Shown here: positions 1-5,352 of the stretch, piece by piece
How positions within the stretch are numbered: position 1 is the stretch's first letter
How the letters are laid out: every line of letters starts with the position of its first letter
Assembly (NCBI GenBank): GCA_020445165.1
Contig: JAGRHE010000187.1
Coordinates: 1 to 5,352 of the forward strand
Source of the DNA: Gammaproteobacteria bacterium
Lineage (GTDB): Bacteria > Pseudomonadota > Gammaproteobacteria > Chromatiales > Sedimenticolaceae
DNA length: 5,352 nucleotides
Direction: 5' to 3'
The notes under the pieces: generated by a model
Seen by the model: only the letters and a program-made list of their open reading frames with translations
The model's database searches: none
Told to the model about the DNA's origin: nothing
Position numbers and translations under genes: made by a program

Positions 1-516
1 TGTCAGGATGACAGCGGCCGCGTTGTGCCGCAATGCGCTGCGGACGACCTCGCGCGGATGCACGCTGGCACCGTCGATGGTGCCGCGGAACATCTCCTCG
101 AAGGCCAGCACCCGGTGCCGGTTGTCGAGAAACAGCACCGCGAACACTTCGTAGGGATAGTCGCGCAGACGCGCCTGCAGGATCCGCGCGGTGTCATCCG
201 GTGAGGTCAGCGGGCTGCCGCGTTCGAGGGATTCGCCCAGATGTCGCCGGCCGAGCTCCAGCATCGCCTGCAGTTGCGCGTACTTGGCATCGCCCAGACC
301 CGGCGCGGCGCAGAAGGTTTCGCGTGACGCCGCCAGCAGGGCGCGCAGGCTGCCGAAGCGTTGTAGCAGATCGCGCGCCAGGTCGACGGCGCTGCGCCCG
401 GAAACTCCCGTCCTGAGAAAGATCGCCAGCAGTTCGGCGTCGCTCAACTTCGCCGGTCCGCCGTTGAGCAGGCGTTCGCGCGGCCGTTCGCCGGCCGGCC
501 AGTCCCTGATTGCCAT
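1..516 (-). CDS. radC: RadC family JAB/MPN-domain protein, C-terminus cut by window edge
   Basis: Reading leftwards from ATG at 516-514, 172 codons are open to the window edge; the family is usually about 224 residues, so the last quarter is missing. The start [17 protein letters not shown] and the stretch [16 protein letters not shown] (about 25-40) are typical of RadC. A helix-hairpin-helix type region follows, with PGLG at 72-75. The JAB/MPN metalloprotease-like domain begins near residue 107 and includes [14 protein letters not shown] (124-137) and [18 protein letters not shown] (145-162). The window ends at AAAVILT, just before the expected HNHPSG metal-binding motif, so the active site cannot be checked. 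The name comes from a radiation-sensitivity allele later attributed to recG; the cellular role of RadC remains unsettled. It is transcribed divergently from coaBC. An in-frame GTG two codons upstream is possible, but ATG sits better relative to the ribosome binding site. Confidence 0.95.
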   Translation of the reverse strand, partial: MAIRDWPAGERPRERLLNGGPAKLSDAELLAIFLRTGVSGRSAVDLARDLLQRFGSLRALLAASRETFCAAPGLGDAKYAQLQAMLELGRRHLGESLERGSPLTSPDDTARILQARLRDYPYEVFAVLFLDNRHRVLAFEEMFRGTIDGASVHPREVVRSALRHNAAAVILT

Positions 517-523
517 GGTCACA

Positions 524-533
524 CTTCCTCCCT
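524..533 (-). promoter_or_regulatory. Ribosome binding site of radC
   Basis: Read on the minus strand, AGGGAGGAAG lies seven bases upstream of the ATG at 516. It is a strong Shine-Dalgarno match at normal spacing and supports ATG over the in-frame GTG at 522-520. Confidence 0.75.
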
Positions 534-551
534 GAAGTCTGGCCGCTGAGG

Positions 552-647
552 CTAACGGACTTGTCCGCATTAGGGAACTTCGAAAAATCGAAGCGGCCGT
601 GCGGTGCAGGGATGCACGCAGAGAAAAAGGCCACGGATGCCATTTTT
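552..647. other. Chain of four adjacent short hairpins
   Basis: Four potential stem-loops follow one another. At 552-573, CTAA/TTAG and CGGAC/GTCCG pair around a TT loop, with a CA bulge. At 578-593, CTTCGA/TCGAAG pairs around AAAA. At 600-620, TGC/GCA and GTGCA/TGCAC pair around GGGA, with one bulged G. At 624-647, AAAAAGGC pairs with GCCATTTTT around a seven-base loop, with one bulged A. The last is weakly terminator-like on both strands (short GC stem next to a T run), but it lies upstream of both divergent genes, where a terminator is not expected. An outer pairing GGCCGCT (541-547) with AGCGGCC (592-598) is also possible. The function is unknown. Confidence 0.45.
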
Positions 648-652
648 CGAAG
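578..652. repeat. 75-bp element bounded by 11-bp perfect inverted repeats
   Basis: CTTCGAAAAAT at 578-588 and its exact reverse complement ATTTTTCGAAG at 642-652 bound this segment. The left copy also begins a local palindrome, CTTCGA-AAAA-TCGAAG (578-593). A GGG lies just outside the left copy, and a CCCC just outside the right copy, so on the opposite strand both copies follow a G-run. No clear target-site duplication is visible beside the ends. The arrangement resembles a short extragenic palindromic repeat or a MITE-like element, but a single copy cannot show that it is repeated in the genome. It could also be an operator for a dimeric regulator, or paired transcript structure. Confidence 0.5.
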
Positions 653-728
653 CCCCGTTGAGGGAACCTTGTGACTAGGCGGCGCCGGTCACGTCGGTTA
701 CTCTTGCCTTTACTCGCTGGACAATAAA

Positions 729-734
729 TAAGGA
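729..734 (+). promoter_or_regulatory. Probable ribosome binding site of coaBC
   Basis: TAAGGA lies 12 bases upstream of the coaBC ATG at 747, a longer spacing than usual. The coaBC frame has a stop (TAA) at 729-731 and no other start codon between it and 747. The nearer ATG at 734 is in another frame. Confidence 0.5.
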
Positions 735-746
735 TGGCGTCGCCAG

Positions 747-1967
747 ATGCTGCCATTGCGTGGACGTCAGGTCCTGCTGGGAATCACTGCCGGAATTGCC
801 GCGTACAAGGGTGCCGAGCTTGCCAGGCTGCTGGTCAGGGCCGGTGCCGAGGTGCAGGTCGTCATGACCCCTGCCGCGACCGAGTTCATCGGTCCGCTCA
901 CGCTGCAGGCGATCACGGCACGCGAGGTGCGCACGACGCTGTTCGACACGGCGCACGAAGCGGCGATGGGACACATCGAGCTGGCGCGCTGGGCAGACCT
1001 GATCCTGGTGGCTCCGGCGACCGCCGATACCATGGCGCAGCTGGCCGCGGGAACGGCACGCGACCTGCTGACCACCTTGTGCCTGGCCAGCGATGCGCCG
1101 CTGTACCTGGCGCCGGCGATGAACCAGGCGATGTGGCAGCATCCGGCGACGCGCGACAATGTCACCCGCCTGGTCGAGCGCGACGTGGCCCTGCTCGGTC
1201 CGGCCGCGGGCGAGCAGGCGTGCGGCGACGTCGGTCCCGGGCGCATGCTCGAGCCGGCCGAGATTCTCGACGCGGTGTGTGGCCATTTCGGTGAAGGCCG
1301 CCTGGCCGGGCGCCACGTGTTGCTGACCGCCGGGCCGACGCAGGAAGCGCTCGACCCGGTCAGGTTTCTCGGCAACCGCAGCTCCGGCAAGATGGGTTTT
1401 GCGCTGGCCGAGGCGCTGCTCGCGCAGGGTGCTTCGGTGACCCTTGTCGCCGGGCCGGTGAGCCTGGCGACTCCGCGTGGCGTTGAGCGCATCGACGTGA
1501 TCAGTGCGCAGCAGATGTACGATGCCACACTGGAGCGTGCGTCACAGGCGGATATCTTCATCGCCTGCGCCGCGGTCGCGGATTATCGTCCGGCCGAGGT
1601 CGCGGGCGAAAAAATCAAAAAAGACACCGGAGAGACTCTGACCCTGTCACTGGTGCGCAATCCCGATATTCTTGCCGAGGTGTCAGCACTGCCGGCGGGT
1701 AGGCCTTTCTGCGTGGGCTTCGCTGCCGAAACCCAGGATGTCGAGGAATATGCCGAGCGGAAACGGCAGGCTAAGGGGCTCGACATGATTGCCGCTAACC
1801 AGGTAGGTGCGTCGCTGGGATTCGAGTCCGACGACAATGCCCTGCTGGTACTTTGGAAAGACGGGCGCGAAACCCTGGGACGGCAACCGAAGCCCCGGCT
1901 TGCTGCCCGCCTGGTCGATCTCATCGTGGAACGCTTCGATGCACAGACTTCAACTCAAGATTCTTGA
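747..1967 (+). CDS. coaBC: Bifunctional phosphopantothenoylcysteine decarboxylase / phosphopantothenate-cysteine ligase (CoaBC, Dfp)
   Basis: This 406-residue cytosolic enzyme carries out two consecutive steps of coenzyme A synthesis. The C-terminal CoaB part joins 4'-phosphopantothenate to cysteine using CTP; the N-terminal CoaC part, an FMN flavoprotein, decarboxylates the product to 4'-phosphopantetheine. The length matches the E. coli enzyme. CoaC spans about residues 1-185, with the flavin-binding start [13 protein letters not shown] (9-21), the catalytic His76 in GHIEL, Asn126 in PAMNQAM and the substrate-lid Cys159 in [13 protein letters not shown]. CoaB spans about 187-400, with [14 protein letters not shown] (194-207), Asn210 in [27 protein letters not shown] (275-292) including the expected catalytic Lys289, and GFAAET (324-329). 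All key residues expected from the E. coli enzyme are present, so it should be active. Its last 29 bases overlap the start of dut, and it probably opens the operon. Confidence 0.97.
   Translation: MLPLRGRQVLLGITAGIAAYKGAELARLLVRAGAEVQVVMTPAATEFIGPLTLQAITAREVRTTLFDTAHEAAMGHIELARWADLILVAPATADTMAQLAAGTARDLLTTLCLASDAPLYLAPAMNQAMWQHPATRDNVTRLVERDVALLGPAAGEQACGDVGPGRMLEPAEILDAVCGHFGEGRLAGRHVLLTAGPTQEALDPVRFLGNRSSGKMGFALAEALLAQGASVTLVAGPVSLATPRGVERIDVISAQQMYDATLERASQADIFIACAAVADYRPAEVAGEKIKKDTGETLTLSLVRNPDILAEVSALPAGRPFCVGFAAETQDVEEYAERKRQAKGLDMIAANQVGASLGFESDDNALLVLWKDGRETLGRQPKPRLAARLVDLIVERFDAQTSTQDS
1926..1930 (+). promoter_or_regulatory. Weak ribosome binding site of dut inside coaBC
   Basis: GTGGA ends eight bases before the dut ATG at 1939, inside the coaBC reading frame. 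It is a poor Shine-Dalgarno match, so dut translation probably depends partly on ribosomes finishing coaBC (inference). Confidence 0.35.
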
Positions 1968-2394
1968 TCCGCGTCTGGGCGACGCTTTTCCGTTGCCCGA
2001 CTATGCCACCGACGGTTCGGCCGGCATGGACCTGCGCGCAATGCTGCAAGAGGCGCTCGATTTGGCGCCCGGGCAGACCGAGCTCATCCCGACCGGGATC
2101 GCGATCCATATCGCCGACCCCGCGCTGGCAGCCGTGATCCTGCCGCGTTCCGGCCTCGGACATAAGCATGGGATCGTTCTCGGGAACCTGGTCGGCCTGA
2201 TCGATTCGGATTACCAGGGACAGCTGTTCGTTTCGTGCTGGAACCGCGGCAGTGAGCCGTTCCGGGTCGAAGTCGGCGAACGCATCGCCCAGCTGGTGCT
2301 GGTTCCAGTGGTCAGGGCGGTGTTCGAGCAGGTGCAGGAATTCGACACCAGTGAACGGGGCGCGGGTGGCTTTGGTCATTCCGGCCGGCATTAG
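1939..2394 (+). CDS. dut: Deoxyuridine 5'-triphosphate nucleotidohydrolase (dUTPase)
   Basis: This 151-residue enzyme hydrolyses dUTP to dUMP and pyrophosphate, keeping uracil out of DNA and supplying dUMP for dTMP synthesis. The family forms homotrimers in the cytosol with Mg2+. All five trimeric dUTPase motifs are visible in order: AGMDLRA (28-34), [10 protein letters not shown] (69-78), [11 protein letters not shown] (86-96, containing the expected catalytic Asp89 and Tyr92), [12 protein letters not shown] (113-124), and the C-terminal arm [11 protein letters not shown] (140-150) that closes over the nucleotide. Length and sequence closely follow E. coli Dut. The frame is open further upstream to 1807, but homology begins at [14 protein letters not shown], so ATG at 1939 is the start. 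It overlaps coaBC by 29 bases and ends eight bases before algC, consistent with one transcript. Confidence 0.97.
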   Translation: MHRLQLKILDPRLGDAFPLPDYATDGSAGMDLRAMLQEALDLAPGQTELIPTGIAIHIADPALAAVILPRSGLGHKHGIVLGNLVGLIDSDYQGQLFVSCWNRGSEPFRVEVGERIAQLVLVPVVRAVFEQVQEFDTSERGAGGFGHSGRH

Positions 2395-2396
2395 GG
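2393..2396 (+). promoter_or_regulatory. Ribosome binding site of algC overlapping the dut stop
   Basis: AGGG overlaps the dut stop codon (TAG, 2392-2394) and lies six bases before the GTG at 2403. It supports the long membrane-anchored reading of algC and suggests coupling to dut translation. Confidence 0.5.
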
Positions 2397-2402
2397 CGCA
2401 TC

Positions 2403-4922
2403 GTGGGCTTGCTCAAGAAACATAACGAAGAATCCGGCAGCGCCAAGGCACGTGGCGGCCGGCCATTGCCGATTTACTTCCTGCCTGCAGTACTGGTCGG
2501 ACTGTTGATGCTGACCCTGCTGGCGGTCATGGCACAGCGCAGTATCGATCAGTCATCCGATGCGGCGGCGCAGGACAGCATCAAGGCAGTGGCCCATGCG
2601 CTGGGCGGTCGTATCGAAGGCGCGGTTCTGGCCCGCCGCGACCTCTTGGCCATGGCCCTGTCCGATGGCAATGTGGCGGACGCGTTGGCCGCCAAGGACA
2701 AGGATGCCCTCCAGTCCCTGGAGCGCGCGATCGGGGACAGGACGCCGGGCATGCTCCAGTTGCGACTGCTGCGGCCGGATGCGAGCCAACCCGATCCGGG
2801 CGGCGCAGCGCCGTTTGGCTATGCCGGGCTCGACATGGTTCGCCGGGTGGTCGAGACGCGGCGTCCCTCTGCGGCCGAGATCCACCAGGTCAAGAGTGGT
2901 GCTCCCTACGTGGCGCTCGCCGCGCCGGTGCTGCGCGACGGAGCGATCGTGGGCGTCGCATTCGCTGCGTGGGACAAGCGTTTCATCGACGCCACGTTTG
3001 CCGGGGCGATGGTTGGGCACGGTCGTGTTGCACTGGTTCAGGGTGGCGAAGAGGGATTCATCGTTGCTCAGAGCGAGGGCGATGTCGCCGTCGCTGCAAC
3101 CGCCGATGGCGTCGCCGTGGAGGAGACTATCTGGAAAATGGTGCATGCGGCCCGGCCGGGGGCATACGGTGGCGACAGCGTGATGTTGCTGTTGCTGACC
3201 GCTGGTGGTGGTGCGCTGGCGCTGTTGCTGATCACCTTGCTGCAGTGGCGCATGCTGGCGGGAGATATCCGCAAAGACATGGCGACCGTGGTTACCTTGG
3301 GCGAGGCCATTCTGCGGCGCGGCAGCGCCGGTCAGCGCAAGGCGCATGTGGCCGCAATGCGGGACGGTATTGCCTTACTCGGCCAGTACGTGCGCGCGTC
3401 GCATGACACGATTCCGGCGCCGGTACACAGGCCGGCCGTGCCGGCCGCTGCGCCGGTCGAGCGGGTTACCGATGGTCTGGAGGTCGAAGAACTCGAGCAC
3501 GATCCGTCCGAGGAACTGGGTGCGACAGTGGTGCAACGCGAGCCTGGCGTGGATGTGCCGGCGGCCCTGTTCCGTGCCTACGATGTGCGCGGCATCGTTG
3601 GCGAAGGGCTCGACGAGGGCTTTGCCCGCGTCCTGGGACGGGCGATCGGCAGCCTGGTGCGGGAGCAGAACGGAACCCGCGTTGCTGTCGCCTATGATGC
3701 GCGACTGTCCAGTCCGGCTCTGACCGACGCCCTGATAGAAGGCCTGACCGCGACCGGCTGCGACGTGCTCGACATCGGTCAGGCACCGACTCCGTTGCTG
3801 TATTTCGCGCTACAGACGCAGCCGTTGGCAGGTGGCGTGATGGTCACCGGCAGCCATAATCCGCCCGAATACAACGGCTTCAAGATCGTCATCGGTGACC
3901 GCGTACTCGATGGTGAGCAGTTGCAGGCCCTGCGCCAGCGCATTCTCGACGGTGGCTTCATCAGCGGCGATGGCCGTGTCGAGCGGGTGCGCCTGGAAGA
4001 CGAATACATTGAGGCGGTTGCACGTGAAGTGCAGCTGGCACGACCGTTGCGCGTGGTTGTCGACGGCGGTAACGGGGCTGCCGGTGAGCTGGTGGTGAAG
4101 GCGCTCAATGCACTTGGCTGCGAAACCTTCCCTCTGTTCTGCGAGCCTGATGGCAACTTCCCCAATCATCATCCGGATCCGAGCCAGCCTGACAACCTGG
4201 CTTCACTGATTCTCGAAGTGCAGGCACAGGAGGCTGATCTCGGGATTGCGTTCGACGGCGATGGCGACCGTCTCGGCCTGGTTGATGACAGCGGTGCCGT
4301 GATCTGGCCGGACAAGGTGTTGATGTTGCTCGCGGCCGATGTGCTGGGTCGGCACCCCGGTGTGGATATCCTGTACGACGTGAAGTCCTCGCGCCACCTG
4401 GCCAGTTTCATTCTCAGCCACGGTGGCCGTCCCATCATGTGGCAATCCGGACACTCGCGTATGCGTGCCAAGATGCTCGAAACCGGTGCGCTGCTGGGCG
4501 GCGAGTTTTCCGGTCACCTGTTCATCAAAGAGCGCTGGTTCGGCTTCGATGACGCGATCTATGCTGCCGTGCGGGTGCTCGAGATCCTGGCCCTGGAGCC
4601 ACGTCCCGCCAGCGCCGTGTTCGAGGAGTTGCCGACCAGTCCGGCGACCCCCGAGTACCAGCTGATGCTCGAGGAAGGCCAGAGTCGGGAGATCATGCGC
4701 GCACTCGATGCGCACAAGGTTTTCGACAACGCGCGCCTGGTCGAACTGGATGGTCTGCGCGTCGAATTCGCAAATGGTTGGGGTCTGATCCGGCCATCGA
4801 ATACCATACCGTCGTTGACTTTCCGCTTCGAGGCGGACGACGAGGATTCACTGGACCAGATCAAGGCGCAGTTCCGCGAGCTGCTCAGGCGTGTTGCCCC
4901 CGAACTGCAGGCGCCATTCTGA
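2403..4922 (+). CDS. algC: Membrane-anchored phosphomannomutase/phosphoglucomutase, AlgC type, with N-terminal sensor-like extension
   Basis: The catalytic part (about residues 386-839) is an alpha-D-phosphohexomutase interconverting mannose-6-P/mannose-1-P and glucose-6-P/glucose-1-P for LPS and exopolysaccharide precursors. It aligns along its length with the 463-residue P. aeruginosa AlgC. Visible active-site elements are RAYDVRG (391-397, Tyr393 and Arg396), the phosphoserine loop TGSHNPP (482-488, Ser484), the metal loop DGDGDR (618-623), Lys661, His684, GEFSGH (700-705, Glu701, Ser703, His705) and the phosphate-binding RPSNT (797-801). The extra 385 residues comprise a basic cytoplasmic tail, transmembrane helix 1 (about 24-44), an extracytoplasmic domain (about 45-257), helix 2 (about 258-281), a helical segment (282-332) and a Pro/Ala-rich then acidic linker (333-385). 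Residues 164-190 resemble the Cache fold's conserved strand pair. The start is GTG with AGGG upstream. Membrane anchoring and sensing are inferred; catalytic function is secure. Confidence 0.93.
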   Translation: MGLLKKHNEESGSAKARGGRPLPIYFLPAVLVGLLMLTLLAVMAQRSIDQSSDAAAQDSIKAVAHALGGRIEGAVLARRDLLAMALSDGNVADALAAKDKDALQSLERAIGDRTPGMLQLRLLRPDASQPDPGGAAPFGYAGLDMVRRVVETRRPSAAEIHQVKSGAPYVALAAPVLRDGAIVGVAFAAWDKRFIDATFAGAMVGHGRVALVQGGEEGFIVAQSEGDVAVAATADGVAVEETIWKMVHAARPGAYGGDSVMLLLLTAGGGALALLLITLLQWRMLAGDIRKDMATVVTLGEAILRRGSAGQRKAHVAAMRDGIALLGQYVRASHDTIPAPVHRPAVPAAAPVERVTDGLEVEELEHDPSEELGATVVQREPGVDVPAALFRAYDVRGIVGEGLDEGFARVLGRAIGSLVREQNGTRVAVAYDARLSSPALTDALIEGLTATGCDVLDIGQAPTPLLYFALQTQPLAGGVMVTGSHNPPEYNGFKIVIGDRVLDGEQLQALRQRILDGGFISGDGRVERVRLEDEYIEAVAREVQLARPLRVVVDGGNGAAGELVVKALNALGCETFPLFCEPDGNFPNHHPDPSQPDNLASLILEVQAQEADLGIAFDGDGDRLGLVDDSGAVIWPDKVLMLLAADVLGRHPGVDILYDVKSSRHLASFILSHGGRPIMWQSGHSRMRAKMLETGALLGGEFSGHLFIKERWFGFDDAIYAAVRVLEILALEPRPASAVFEELPTSPATPEYQLMLEEGQSREIMRALDAHKVFDNARLVELDGLRVEFANGWGLIRPSNTIPSLTFRFEADDEDSLDQIKAQFRELLRRVAPELQAPF
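3510..3530 (+). promoter_or_regulatory. Possible internal translation start for a soluble AlgC form
   Basis: Inside algC, GAGGA at 3510-3514 lies 13 bases before an in-frame GTG at 3528 (codon 376), followed by a second GTG at 3531. Initiation at 3528 would give 464 residues starting in the linker just before the catalytic domain, almost the length of the classically described P. aeruginosa AlgC (463). Spacing is long and GTG codons are common in this GC-rich gene, so this is a weak inference. Confidence 0.2.

Positions 4923-5352
<430 letters not shown>

Larger units (their letters stand above)
517..746. other. Divergent intergenic region between radC and coaBC
   Basis: These 230 bases separate two divergent genes and must hold promoters for both, unless radC is also read from elsewhere. 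No convincing sigma70 promoter was found on either strand. The best plus-strand hint is TTGCCT (704-709) before an AT-rich patch (721-731), but a -10 box there would place transcription start at or beyond the coaBC ribosome binding site. The left half is dense with short hairpins, described separately. A further weak hairpin, GTGAC/GTCAC (671-675 with 688-692), lies in the presumed coaBC leader and could be chance in GC-rich DNA. No open frame here looks like a gene. Confidence 0.6.

Noticed and set aside
194..643. Minus-strand frame of 149 codons overlapping radC
   Set aside because: It is out of frame with the clear RadC translation and shows no family features; the upstream part crosses the hairpin region.
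624..647. Intrinsic terminator (GC stem next to a T run on both strands)
   Set aside because: The GC part of the stem is only three pairs with a seven-base loop and a bulge, and both flanking genes are transcribed away from it.
704..731. Sigma70-like promoter TTGCCT with AT-rich patch before coaBC
   Set aside because: The -10 matches are poor at 16-18 base spacing, and a start here would remove or truncate the coaBC ribosome binding site.
734..1294. Plus-strand frame starting at ATG 734, overlapping coaBC out of frame
   Set aside because: The translation has no recognisable motif, it overlaps the well-supported CoaBC frame throughout, and the ATG falls within the coaBC Shine-Dalgarno region.
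675..1561. Long minus-strand open frames opposite coaBC (675-1316 and 767-1561)
   Set aside because: They lie antisense to a gene with full family homology, their translations are low-complexity Arg/Ala/Ser-rich, and no family resemblance is seen; high GC content explains the lack of stops.
2553..3347. Minus-strand 264-codon frame opposite the algC 5' region, and the plus-strand frame 2560-3183
   Set aside because: Neither shows recognisable motifs, while the algC frame there encodes coherent membrane helices and a globular domain leading into the enzyme without a break.
2403..3530. The algC 5' part as a separate gene or accidental read-through
   Set aside because: There is no stop codon or frame change between it and the enzyme, a ribosome binding site precedes GTG 2403, and the two-helix topology has appropriate basic flanks, so a true fusion is favoured.

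Overview
This is a GC-rich, tightly packed chromosomal housekeeping segment from a gammaproteobacterium. The order is radC (minus strand, running off the left edge), then on the plus strand coaBC, dut, algC and argB (running off the right edge). From memory, Pseudomonas aeruginosa has the same order (radC-coaC-dut-algC-argB). The proteins resemble pseudomonad homologues closely but not identically, so a relative such as a Chromatiales-type or other non-enteric gammaproteobacterium is plausible. The sequence does not fix the genus. Nothing points to horizontal transfer, phage or a defence system.

Layout: positions 1-516 hold the first 172 codons of RadC on the minus strand. Positions 517-746 are a 230-base divergent intergenic region with a chain of small hairpins and an 11-bp perfect inverted repeat (578-588 against 642-652). 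Positions 747-1967 encode the bifunctional CoA biosynthesis enzyme CoaBC. Its 3' end overlaps dut (1939-2394) by 29 bases. Eight bases after dut, a GTG codon opens an 839-residue AlgC-type phosphomannomutase/phosphoglucomutase (2403-4922). After a 33-base gap, argB (N-acetylglutamate kinase) starts at 4956 and continues past the window.

The four plus-strand genes look like one operon: they overlap or lie close together, and no terminator-like hairpin separates them. The products serve different pathways: coenzyme A synthesis, dUTP removal and dUMP supply, sugar-phosphate interconversion for surface polysaccharides, and arginine synthesis. The link is probably ancestral gene order and shared housekeeping expression rather than one pathway.

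The most unusual item is the AlgC protein. Ahead of a complete catalytic enzyme it carries about 385 extra residues: a transmembrane helix, a roughly 210-residue extracytoplasmic domain with Cache-like sequence features, a second transmembrane helix, a helical juxtamembrane segment and a Pro/Ala-rich then acidic linker. This makes it a membrane-anchored, sensor-like sugar-phosphate mutase. The second item of interest is the palindrome-rich element between radC and coaBC.
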